Of a stretch of 64,000 bases of DNA, positions 43,669 through 50,841 are shown piece after piece. Below the pieces are notes generated by a model, which saw only the letters and a program-made list of their open reading frames with translations, had not been told where the DNA came from and did no database searches. The translations under genes were made by a program, and so were the position numbers. Positions within the stretch are counted from its first letter, which is position 1. Each line of letters opens with the position of its first letter. The stretch is from an uncultured Oscillospiraceae bacterium (GTDB taxonomy: Bacteria; Bacillota; Clostridia; Oscillospirales; Oscillospiraceae). The stretch covers positions 164,914-228,913 of the forward strand of contig CAKTOF010000001.1 in the NCBI GenBank assembly GCA_934589675.1, written 5' to 3'.

Positions 43669-44343
43669 ATGTATCAGGTACTGATCGTTGAAGACGATCC
43701 GATGGTCGCCAACATTGATAAGCTGTGGATGGAGCGCAGCGGCGATCTGCACGTTGTCGCCGTCTGCCGCGACGGAGCCGAGGCGCTGGCCACGCTCGAG
43801 CAGACGCCGGTCGAGCTTATCATCCTCGCGCTCAAGCTGCCCGACATGAACGGTCTGGAGCTGCTTTCCGTCATCCGCAGCCGCGAGGTGCCCGTCGACG
43901 TCATTGTCGTGAGCGCCATGAACTCGCCCGCGACGTTCCACCGCGCCCGCCTGCTCGGCGCGCTGGACTATCTCGTCAAGCCGTTTGACGAGGCGCGCCT
44001 TCGTCAGGCCGCGTCGCTGTTCCTGCGCCAGCGCAAGCTGCTCGAGTCGGACGGCGCGCTCTCTCAGGTCGAGATCGACACCGTGCTGCCGACGATGAGC
44101 GCACAGGCGCCCTCCGTCGCCGCAAAGGGCATTCAGGGGCCGACGCTGCGACTCATCCGCGACTTCATCAATCGCTCGCGCGGCGCCCAGCGCCTGACGA
44201 ACGAGACGATCTCCAAGGGCACGGGGCTGTCCGTTGTGTCCGTGCGCCGGTATATGAACCACCTGACCACGCTCGGCGAGGTGACGGTCGACATGGAATA
44301 CAACACCGGCGGCCGCCCGGTGACGATCTATCACGTCCTGTGA
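43669..44343 (+). CDS. CitB/DcuR-type response regulator with Ala at the phospho-acceptor position
   Basis: The 224-residue protein has an N-terminal receiver domain and a C-terminal winged-helix domain of the CitT/DcuR kind. Acidic residues D9-D10 and the C-terminal K104 of YLVKPF are conserved. At the phosphorylation site, ELIILALKLPDMNGLELL has alanine (A54, codon gcg) where Asp is expected. The DNA-binding part includes SKGTGLSVVSVRRYMNHL. No histidine kinase is adjacent. DcuR/CitB regulators control C4-dicarboxylate or citrate use when paired with a kinase. Here phosphorylation-independent control is likely. Confidence 0.88.
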   Translation: MYQVLIVEDDPMVANIDKLWMERSGDLHVVAVCRDGAEALATLEQTPVELIILALKLPDMNGLELLSVIRSREVPVDVIVVSAMNSPATFHRARLLGALDYLVKPFDEARLRQAASLFLRQRKLLESDGALSQVEIDTVLPTMSAQAPSVAAKGIQGPTLRLIRDFINRSRGAQRLTNETISKGTGLSVVSVRRYMNHLTTLGEVTVDMEYNTGGRPVTIYHVL

Positions 44344-44348
44344 TCCCC

Positions 44349-44381
44349 GCCCGCCGGAGCCGCAGCTTCGGCGGGCTTTTT
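44349..44381 (+). terminator. Terminator of the response regulator gene
   Basis: A 10-bp stem including one G-T pair (44350-44359 with 44366-44375) is followed by five T residues. Confidence 0.85.
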
Positions 44382-44424
44382 GCAGGATTGAGAAGTAAAA
44401 TTTTCATTTTGCGCACCCGCGCTC

Positions 44425-44453
44425 TTGCCGCGGGCGCGCTTTTTCGCTATAAT
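44425..44453 (+). promoter_or_regulatory. Promoter of argF
   Basis: TTGCCG and a perfect TATAAT are spaced by 17 bases, about 54 bases before the start codon. Confidence 0.7.
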
Positions 44454-44506
44454 GTAGGAAAAAATTTACCGGCACGCCGCTGCGTGCCGTCAGGGGGACG
44501 ATCTGC

Positions 44507-45490
44507 ATGGATCTCAAGGGAAAAAACTTTTTAACGCTGCGCGATTTCACGCCGGACGAGATCACGAGCCTCATCGATCTGGCCGCCGACCTGAAGGCGA
44601 AGAAGAAAGCCGGCATCCCCGTCGACCACTGGCGCGGGAAGAACATCGCGCTCATTTTTGAAAAGACGAGCACGCGCACGCGCTGCGCGTTCGAGGTGGC
44701 CGCGCACGACATGGGCATGCAGGTGACGTATCTGGAGCCGACCGGCTCGCAGATCGGCAAAAAAGAGTCCATCCGCGACACCGCGCGCGTCCTCGGCCGC
44801 ATGTTCGACGGCATCGAATACCGCGGCTACGGCCAGCAGATCGTCGAGGAGCTGGCCAGGTACGCCGGCGTCCCGGTCTGGAACGGCCTGACGAACGAGT
44901 TCCACCCGACGCAGATGCTCGCCGACCTGCTCACGATCCGCGAGCACCTCGGCAGGCTCCGCGGCGTGAAGCTGTGCTACCTCGGCGACGCGCGCTACAA
45001 CACGGGCAATTCGCTCATGGTCGCCTGCTCCAAGCTCGGCCTCGACTTTGCCGCCTGCGCGCCGAAGCGCTACCAGCCGAACGCCGAGCTCGTGCGCGAG
45101 TGCAATGGCTACGCGCTCGCCTCCGGCGGCTCCATCCTGCTCACGGACGACGTCGCCGCGGCCGCGGCCGGCGCGGACGTCATCTACACGGACGTGTGGG
45201 TCTCCATGGGCGAGGCTCCGGAGGTCTGGGCCGAGCGCATCGCCGACCTGCTGCCGTATCAGGTCAACCGCGCCGTCATGGAAAAGGCCAAGCCCGGCGC
45301 CATCTTCATGCACTGCCTGCCCGCCTTCCACGATCAGGGCACGGGCATCGGCCGCGAGATCTACGCCAAGTACGGCCTGACGGAGCTTGAGGTCACCGAC
45401 GAGGTCTTTGAGAGCGGGCAGTCCGTCGTCTTTGACGAGGCCGAAAACCGGATGCACACCATAAAGGCCGTCATGGCCGCGACCCTGTGA
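44507..45490 (+). CDS. argF: Ornithine carbamoyltransferase
   Basis: The 327-residue enzyme joins carbamoyl phosphate and ornithine to give citrulline. The carbamoyl-phosphate motif FEKTSTRTRCAFE, the HPTQML motif, and the ornithine-side FMHCLPAFHD motif are all intact. Length is normal. It is monocistronic, between its own promoter and terminator. With no arginine deiminase or other arg genes adjacent, biosynthetic and catabolic roles cannot be separated, so argF is the conservative symbol. Confidence 0.95.
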   Translation: MDLKGKNFLTLRDFTPDEITSLIDLAADLKAKKKAGIPVDHWRGKNIALIFEKTSTRTRCAFEVAAHDMGMQVTYLEPTGSQIGKKESIRDTARVLGRMFDGIEYRGYGQQIVEELARYAGVPVWNGLTNEFHPTQMLADLLTIREHLGRLRGVKLCYLGDARYNTGNSLMVACSKLGLDFAACAPKRYQPNAELVRECNGYALASGGSILLTDDVAAAAAGADVIYTDVWVSMGEAPEVWAERIADLLPYQVNRAVMEKAKPGAIFMHCLPAFHDQGTGIGREIYAKYGLTELEVTDEVFESGQSVVFDEAENRMHTIKAVMAATL

Positions 45491-45502
45491 CCCTGCTTTC
45501 CC

Positions 45503-45536
45503 AAAGCGCGCCGCCTTGCAGGCGGCGCGCTTTTTT
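45503..45536 (+). terminator. Terminator of argF
   Basis: A perfect 10-bp stem (45506-45515 with 45521-45530), extended by A-T pairs, is followed by six T residues. Confidence 0.92.
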
Positions 45537-45620
45537 GTTTTGTTCCCAGATTGTTCGGGATTGGATAACTTCGCTAACTCACCAAATATCAGGGCAAATG
45601 TTTGGCAGTTTTCCCATCTG

Positions 45621-45648
45621 TTCAAAGCAGCAAAAATTTCGGTATAAT
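45621..45648 (+). promoter_or_regulatory. Promoter of hydratase paralog 2
   Basis: A perfect TATAAT (45643-45648) lies 16 bases after a weak TTCAAA, about 48 bases before the start codon. Confidence 0.5.
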
Positions 45649-45695
45649 AATTACATCATTTGCAGATAAACTGTGCGACAATAAGGAGGATCACC

Positions 45696-46964
45696 ATGGC
45701 AGACAAGTATCAGAAGCTGCAGCCCGGCGAGTACTTTGACTGGGAGCAGCCGCAGGTCAACGAGCACCTCGAGCAGTTTGAGCAGTACAAGAAGGATCCC
45801 GGCGGCCATTTCCTCGGCGACATCACGCTCACCGAGCAGATGATCGTCGACCACAACAAGCGCTGGAACATGCTCGACCCGCTCTACACCGACACCGAGT
45901 ACGCCCGCGCGCACGGCCATCCGGGCTGCCCGGCGCTGCCGTGCCTCGTCGGCATGGGCGGCCACGGCGCCGCGCCGTGCGCGAACTTCCCGCACGACAT
46001 GGGCGACCGCTTCTACTACACGGCCATCGGCGGCGACATCCGCTACGATAAGCCGCTGTACGCCGGCGACAAGGTCAACAACTTCTCCGGCGCCGAGGGC
46101 TCGCTGCGCGACGGCACCATCCCGGGCGACCGCGTGCGCAAATGGCTCATGACGAGCCACTCCGTCGGCAAGGACGACGCAGGCAACCGCGTGTGCGACG
46201 GCAAATACTACATGGTCGACGCCTACTCGAAGATCATCGACGGCTCCACGCCGCCGAGCCAGTCTGAGCAGCTGGCCGAGTGGACGACGTACTGCCCGCC
46301 CGCCCACTACACGACCGACGACGACTACGCCCGCATCCGCGAGCTGTGGGCCAAGGAGGTCCGCCGCGGCGACGAGAAGCTCTACTGGGAGGACGTCGAG
46401 GTCGGCACGACCATCCCCGGCACATGCTCGGACGGTCCGCTGACGTACATGCACATGGTCGCCATGAACCCGGCGCCCATCGAGTTCATGTTCACGCGCA
46501 AGGAGCTGTCCGACCCGAGCTACACGGCCGAGCTCTTCCGCGACCAGTACGGCCAGTACCTCGACCAGACGGCCCTGCACTACGGCGGCCGCAACATCCC
46601 CGGCTCGCGCGCGATGTTCTACAACCACAACGCCGCGCTGCTGCTCACGCGCGTCGTCACGAACTTCATCGGCGACTACGGCTACCTCTCCCGCCTGCAG
46701 TGGGAGCTCTACCCGTTCTCCCGTGAGCTCCAGACCGAAACCGTCGGCGCAGAGACGCTGAATAAAGTCCCGTACATGAAGGGCAAGTTCTCCGCCCGTC
46801 ACGGCGGCGAGGGCGACACCGTCATCGGCCACGGCTACATCACCGGCAAGCACGTTGACGAGGCCGGCCGCCACGTCGTGGAGTTCGCCGTCTGGGGCGA
46901 GACGCTCGACGGCGACATCATCCAGGTCTGCGAAATTGAGGCGGTGCTGCCCTCTCGCGGATAA
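45696..46964 (+). CDS. MaoC-like double-hotdog hydratase/dehydratase, paralog 2
   Basis: The 422-residue protein is of the same family as the genes at 4228 and 57545. Shared marks are WNMLDPLYTDTEYARAHGHP, IRYDKPLYAGDKVNNFSGAE and a mid-protein IRELWAKEVRRGDEKLYWED. The ATG at 45696 follows taaggagga. It is shorter than paralog 1 and diverges in the C-terminal half. A water addition or removal reaction is likely. A structured repeat (46997-47129) lies in its 3' region, after a hairpin that includes the stop codon. Confidence 0.75.
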   Translation: MADKYQKLQPGEYFDWEQPQVNEHLEQFEQYKKDPGGHFLGDITLTEQMIVDHNKRWNMLDPLYTDTEYARAHGHPGCPALPCLVGMGGHGAAPCANFPHDMGDRFYYTAIGGDIRYDKPLYAGDKVNNFSGAEGSLRDGTIPGDRVRKWLMTSHSVGKDDAGNRVCDGKYYMVDAYSKIIDGSTPPSQSEQLAEWTTYCPPAHYTTDDDYARIRELWAKEVRRGDEKLYWEDVEVGTTIPGTCSDGPLTYMHMVAMNPAPIEFMFTRKELSDPSYTAELFRDQYGQYLDQTALHYGGRNIPGSRAMFYNHNAALLLTRVVTNFIGDYGYLSRLQWELYPFSRELQTETVGAETLNKVPYMKGKFSARHGGEGDTVIGHGYITGKHVDEAGRHVVEFAVWGETLDGDIIQVCEIEAVLPSRG

Positions 46965-46983
46965 ATGGGCATCGCCCATTTAT
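46960..46983 (+). other. Hairpin overlapping the hydratase stop codon
   Basis: A perfect 10-bp stem (ATAAATGGGC pairing with GCCCATTTAT, three-base loop) begins within the stop codon. It is the 5' member of the structured 3' region described next. Confidence 0.7.
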
Positions 46984-46996
46984 CCCGCGGTTGGAT

Positions 46997-47129
46997 TGCA
47001 GCCCGACTGCGCGCACGCCCGTAGGGCGCACACTTGCGGGCTGTAGGGAGAAATTTCCGAGGTACACGCCCCCGGAAATTTCGATTCCGACTTTTTTCGC
47101 CGGCTGCGGCCGGCGAACTCTGCGAGGCT
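46997..47129 (+). repeat. Structured intergenic repeat, copy A
   Basis: This 133-base element is about 75% identical by eye to 62121-62255. Its parts are: a stem 46999-47005 with 47037-47043 enclosing a small CGCCC/GGGCG hairpin; a stem GAAATTTCCG (47050-47059) with CGGAAATTTC (47073-47082); a hairpin 47097-47104 with 47109-47116 closed by a TGCG loop; and a conserved AACTCTGCGAGGC tail. Stems I and IV differ between copies by compensating changes. It sits between the stop codon and the terminator. Confidence 0.8.
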
Positions 47130-47142
47130 TTTCTCAAATCAG

Positions 47143-47178
47143 AGGCCGCTCACCCTTGGGTGGGCGGCCTTTGTTTTT
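47143..47178 (+). terminator. Terminator of hydratase paralog 2
   Basis: A 12-13-bp stem with one G-T pair (47143-47155 with 47158-47170) is followed by a T-rich run. It lies after the repeat, so the repeat is transcribed as part of the 3' UTR. Confidence 0.82.
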
Positions 47179-47188
47179 AATTGGTTCA

Positions 47189-47216
47189 TTGATTTTGCCG
47201 CGGACGTGTGTATAAT
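47189..47216 (+). promoter_or_regulatory. Promoter of the second 5'-nucleotidase-C-like gene
   Basis: TTGATT and a perfect TATAAT are spaced by 16 bases, about 30 bases before the start codon. Confidence 0.65.
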
Positions 47217-47246
47217 AGAAGAAAACACGAAAAGGACGGCGGGGCA

Positions 47247-48104
47247 ATGAGAAGATTTCTGGCATGGGTGGCGGCGATTTCGCTTTTCGCGGCGCTCAGC
47301 CTGGGCGCGCAGGCCTATGCGCCGGACGACGTTGTCGGCGAGGTCGCCGATCTGCTGCGCGGGACGAACGATCCCGGCGCGGAAATCTCCGGCCAGCCGC
47401 TCGGCTACGCGGCGGCCGACGCGCTGCGGGAGAAGACAGGCGCGGACATCGCCATCGTCAACGGCGCGGACATCGCGCACAATTTACAGGGCGGCGAGGT
47501 CACATGGGCCGACGTTCAGGCCGTCTTCACCGCCGAGCGCGAGGCCGGCCTTGCCCGCGTGACGCCCGCGCAGCTCAAGGCGATGCTCGAGACGGCCGTG
47601 TCGAACCTCGTCACGGGCGACGACGACTGCCTCATTTTAGACCGCTCGCGCCACCCTGGCTTCGTCCAGCCGAGCGGCTTTTCCTACGAAGCCGACGGCT
47701 CCGCCGCCCCGGGCGACCGGATCTTGTCCATCAAGCTATCGGGCGGCACAAAGCTCGACCTGACGGACAACGCGACGGTCTACACGCTCGCTGCGAGCTG
47801 CTTTATGCTCTCCGGCGGCTACGACATGCCCGCCGTGGACCATTCACCCCTCGGTTTCACGCTCGCGGACGCCCTCGCGGACGCCATCGCCGGCACGACG
47901 CTCCCCGTCCCGGACGACGAGCGCGTCCGGATCGTCGGCACGGGCGACCTGCGCATCATCGACATGTTCCCCATCGGCCTTGTCATCCTCGCCGCCGTGC
48001 TCATCGGGATGTTCAACTTCAAAAAGAACACCCGCTACGACTACACGCGCTACAACTACCGCAACGAGGAAGGCTACGAGCGAAAAAAGTACATCAAGAA
48101 CTGA
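47247..48104 (+). CDS. Secreted/membrane protein with 5'-nucleotidase C-terminal-like domain, paralog 2
   Basis: The 285-residue protein has a signal peptide (residues 1-23, ending AQAYA). The middle shows the same layout as the protein at 17097: GYAAADALREKTGADIAIVN, VTPAQLKAMLETAVSNLV, QPSGFSYEADG and ILSIKLSGGTKLD. A C-terminal membrane helix (about residues 240-260) and a charged Tyr/Arg-rich tail follow. As in its paralog, the metallophosphatase catalytic domain is missing. The promoter and flanking terminators show that it is monocistronic. The function is unknown; anchoring of a binding domain at the outer surface fits the topology. Confidence 0.7.
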   Translation: MRRFLAWVAAISLFAALSLGAQAYAPDDVVGEVADLLRGTNDPGAEISGQPLGYAAADALREKTGADIAIVNGADIAHNLQGGEVTWADVQAVFTAEREAGLARVTPAQLKAMLETAVSNLVTGDDDCLILDRSRHPGFVQPSGFSYEADGSAAPGDRILSIKLSGGTKLDLTDNATVYTLAASCFMLSGGYDMPAVDHSPLGFTLADALADAIAGTTLPVPDDERVRIVGTGDLRIIDMFPIGLVILAAVLIGMFNFKKNTRYDYTRYNYRNEEGYERKKYIKN

Positions 48105-48134
48105 AAAAGCCGCACCCTCGGGTGCGGCTTTTTT
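48104..48134. terminator. Bidirectional terminator between converging genes
   Basis: An 8-9-bp GCCGCACC/GGTGCGGC stem with A residues before and six T residues after lies between the 48104 stop and the proA stop. Confidence 0.88.
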
Positions 48135-48145
48135 CTGCCTTCGCC

Positions 48146-49390
48146 TCAGCGCACCTGACCGGTGCCGCGGACGATGAACTTCGTGCTTGTGAGCTGGGCA
48201 AGGCCCATGGGGCCGCGGGCGTGGAGCTTCTGCGTCGAGATGCCGAGCTCCGCGCCGAGGCCGAACTCGCCGCCGTCGGTGAAGCGCGTCGAGGCGTTGA
48301 CATAGACGGCCGCGGCGTCGACCTCGTTCAAAAAGCGCTCGGCCGCGAAGTAGTCGCGCGTCACGATGCACTCCGAGTGGCCGGATGAGTGCGCGGCGAT
48401 GTGCGCCATGGCCTCGTCCTGCCCGGAGACGACCTTCACGCTCAAAATGTAGTCGCCGTATTCCGTGTCCCAGTCCTCGTCCGTCGCGGCCGCCGCGTCC
48501 GGCAGGATGGCGCACGTCTCGGGGCAGCCGCGGATCTCGCAGCGGTATTCATCGAGCAGCGATTTTGCCATCGGCAGGAATTCTTCTGCGATGGCACGGT
48601 CGACAAGCAGCGTCTCGGCCGCGTTGCACACGCTCGGGCGCGAGCATTTCGCGTTGGTGATGATGGCCGCCGCCATGGCAAGATCGGCCGACCTTTCAAC
48701 GTAGACGTGGCAGTTGCCCCAGCCCGTCTGGATGACCGGCACGCGCGCGGAGGCGACGGTGCGCTCGATGAGCGCCTTGCCGCCGCGCGGGATGAGCACG
48801 TCGACATACTCCGTCATGGCCATCAGCGCCGCGGCCGACTCGTGCGACGTGTCCGTCACGAGCTGGACGCTCCCGCGCGGCAGCCCCGCGGCCTCGACGG
48901 CCTGCTCCATCAGCGCGGCAAGCGCGCAGTTGGTGCGCAGCGCCTCTTTGCCGCCGCGCAGGATCACGGCGTTGCCCGCCTTCAGGCACAGCGCCGCGGC
49001 GTCGACCGTCACGTTCGGCCGCGCCTCGTAAATGATGGCCACAACGCCGAGCGGCACGGTCTTTCTTCCGATGACAAGGCCGTTCGGCCGCGTGGAGACG
49101 TCCGTCATGCGGCCGATGGGATCGTCCTGCGCCGCGACATCGCGCACGCCTGCGGCGACCGACGCGATGCGCTCGCGCGTCAGGCGCAGCCGGTCGAGCA
49201 GGCTCGCGCGCATCCCGGCGCGCTCGGCCGCTTCCAGGTCCCCGGCGTTGGCCGACAGGATCTCGTCCGCGCGCGCCTCCAGCGCGTCGGCGATGGCCGA
49301 GAGCGCCGCGTTTTTCTCATTCGTTCCGCACAGCGCCAGCGTGCGGGAGGCGGCCTTCGCGGCCGCGCCAAGCGATAGAAGTTCCGTCAT
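48146..49390 (-). CDS. proA: Gamma-glutamyl phosphate reductase
   Basis: The 414-residue enzyme reduces gamma-glutamyl phosphate to glutamate semialdehyde with NADPH, the second step of proline synthesis. It has EARPNVTVDAAALCLKAGNA and the catalytic Cys in CSRPSVCNAAETLL, plus HSSGHSECIVT and STRFTDGGEFGLGAE near the end. Length is normal. proB is not adjacent; instead it lies 12 bases after a ROK kinase gene in one operon, an unusual pairing. Confidence 0.95.
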   Translation of the reverse strand: MTELLSLGAAAKAASRTLALCGTNEKNAALSAIADALEARADEILSANAGDLEAAERAGMRASLLDRLRLTRERIASVAAGVRDVAAQDDPIGRMTDVSTRPNGLVIGRKTVPLGVVAIIYEARPNVTVDAAALCLKAGNAVILRGGKEALRTNCALAALMEQAVEAAGLPRGSVQLVTDTSHESAAALMAMTEYVDVLIPRGGKALIERTVASARVPVIQTGWGNCHVYVERSADLAMAAAIITNAKCSRPSVCNAAETLLVDRAIAEEFLPMAKSLLDEYRCEIRGCPETCAILPDAAAATDEDWDTEYGDYILSVKVVSGQDEAMAHIAAHSSGHSECIVTRDYFAAERFLNEVDAAAVYVNASTRFTDGGEFGLGAELGISTQKLHARGPMGLAQLTSTKFIVRGTGQVR

Positions 49391-49402
49391 TGAGCATCCT
49401 CC

Positions 49403-50353
49403 TCAGTCAAAGCGGCGGATGAGCGCCGCGCCGATGAGCCCTGCATCGTTGCCGAGAGCGGCGATGGAGAGCTCGGTTCTTTTCGTGTGGTGCCGCGCGT
49501 AGTCCTCGCGGCTGAGCACGGAACGGACGGGGCCGAGCAGCGCCTCGCCCTGCCCTGAGATGCCGCCGCCGAGCACGATGCGCTCCGGCTGGAAGATCTG
49601 CACGAGGTTCACAAGCCCGCACGCGACGTCGGCAAGATAGCCGCGCACGACATCCCGCGCCGCCGCGTCGCCGAGCGCCGCCGCGTCAAACGCCGTCCGC
49701 CCCGTCACGCCGTCCGGCCCGCCGGAGAGCCGATTGAGCGCAGAGTCCGGCGCGGCCTCCATGGCCTCGCGCGTGCGCTCGATGAGCGCCGTGGCCGAGG
49801 CGTAGCGCTCATAGCAGCCGCGCCGGCCGCAGGCGCACTTTTTCCCGCCCGCGCGGATGACCATGTGCCCGATCTCGCCGGCCGCGCCGTTGCAGCCCGT
49901 GAGCAGCCGGCCGTTTACGATGATGCCGCCGCCGATGCCCGTCCCGAACGTGACGGCGATGAGGCTTTTCACGCCGCGCCCTGCGCCGCAGAGCATCTCG
50001 CCGCACGCGGCCGCGTCCGCATCGTTGACAAGGCGCACCGGAAGCCCGAGCCGCGTTTCGCTCTCCGGCCCGAGCGGCGCGTCATGCAGCGAGAACGTGC
50101 TGCAATAGACGACCGTGCCCGTTTCCGGCCGGACGGCGCCCGGCGTGCCGAGTCCCGCGTCGGAAATATCCGCCATGGCCGCCCCGGCGTTTTCCGCCGC
50201 CGCGCGCCCGGCCTCCGCCACCGCGTCGGCCAGCGCAGAAAGCCCCGCGCCGCGCGGCGTCGGCCGCACGGCGCGCCCGACGATCGCCCCGCCGTCGTCC
50301 ACGACCGCCGCGGCCACATTCGTCCCGCCAAGGTCGATCCCCAGATGCAGCAT
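49403..50353 (-). CDS. ROK-family sugar kinase (glucokinase-like)
   Basis: The 316-residue protein has the ATP-phosphate motif LGIDLGGTNVAAAVVD, FGTGIGGGIIVNGRLL, and the ROK zinc site GHMVIRAGGKKCACGRRGCY with its CxCGxxGC cysteines. There is no helix-turn-helix, so it is a kinase rather than a ROK repressor. Glucose or an N-acyl hexosamine are possible substrates. It is the first gene of a two-gene operon with proA. Upstream lies the nested inverted-repeat element. Confidence 0.9.
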   Translation of the reverse strand: MLHLGIDLGGTNVAAAVVDDGGAIVGRAVRPTPRGAGLSALADAVAEAGRAAAENAGAAMADISDAGLGTPGAVRPETGTVVYCSTFSLHDAPLGPESETRLGLPVRLVNDADAAACGEMLCGAGRGVKSLIAVTFGTGIGGGIIVNGRLLTGCNGAAGEIGHMVIRAGGKKCACGRRGCYERYASATALIERTREAMEAAPDSALNRLSGGPDGVTGRTAFDAAALGDAAARDVVRGYLADVACGLVNLVQIFQPERIVLGGGISGQGEALLGPVRSVLSREDYARHHTKRTELSIAALGNDAGLIGAALIRRFD

Positions 50354-50458
50354 ATGTCAACCTCCCGCATTTCTTTCCCTTACTATAACGGTAAAGCAAA
50401 GCCGCGTCAATGGGGATGCAGCAATTGGAGCGGCCGCGCAAAAACAGAAGGACGCGCC

Positions 50459-50729
50459 AAAGCCTCCCTTGTGTAAAGGGAGGTGGCACGCCGCAGGCGT
50501 GACGGAGGGATTGTAGGGCCAAGGGATTTGGAATGCGCCGATCCAGACGCACGATCCTGTAGGGGCGACCCTTGCGGTCGCCCGTTCCCGCGTATAGCGT
50601 CCAGCCGCCGGGCGACCGCGAGGGTCGCCCCTACGGGCCGGTACTGATTGTCTGGCCCCTCCGCAAAGTCCAGCCCTGCAATCCCCCAGTCGGCTCCGCC
50701 GACAGCCCCCTTTACACAAGGGGGCCTTT
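50459..50729. repeat. Nested inverted-repeat element (MITE-like)
   Basis: Outer arms (about 50459-50518 and 50672-50729) are imperfect inverted copies that share TCCCTTGTGTAAAGGGA/CCCCCTTTACACAAGGGGG and an AATCCC end. Inner arms (about 50557-50584 and 50609-50637) are a separate inverted pair around GGGCGACC. There is no ORF inside. The combination suggests one short element inserted in another. The outer ends resemble repeats I recall as frequent in gut Clostridia genomes. It fills most of the 50354-50841 gap. Confidence 0.7.
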
Positions 50730-50791
50730 CTCAGAAAGCGCGTGCCATAATGGGCGCGGCAAAAACGCGTCGGCGCAGTCCGCCCACGCGC

Positions 50792-50824
50792 AAAAAAGCA
50801 GGAGCAGCCTTGGCTGCTCCTGCT
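50792..50824 (-). terminator. Terminator of pnp
   Basis: A 13-bp perfect stem (50797-50809 with 50812-50824) is followed on the minus strand by six T residues. Confidence 0.92.
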
Positions 50825-50841
50825 TTCAAATTCTGAATCTC

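Noticed and set aside
50459..50729. CRISPR array
   Set aside because: The repeats are inverted arms present once each, not direct repeats with unique spacers. No cas genes are in the window.
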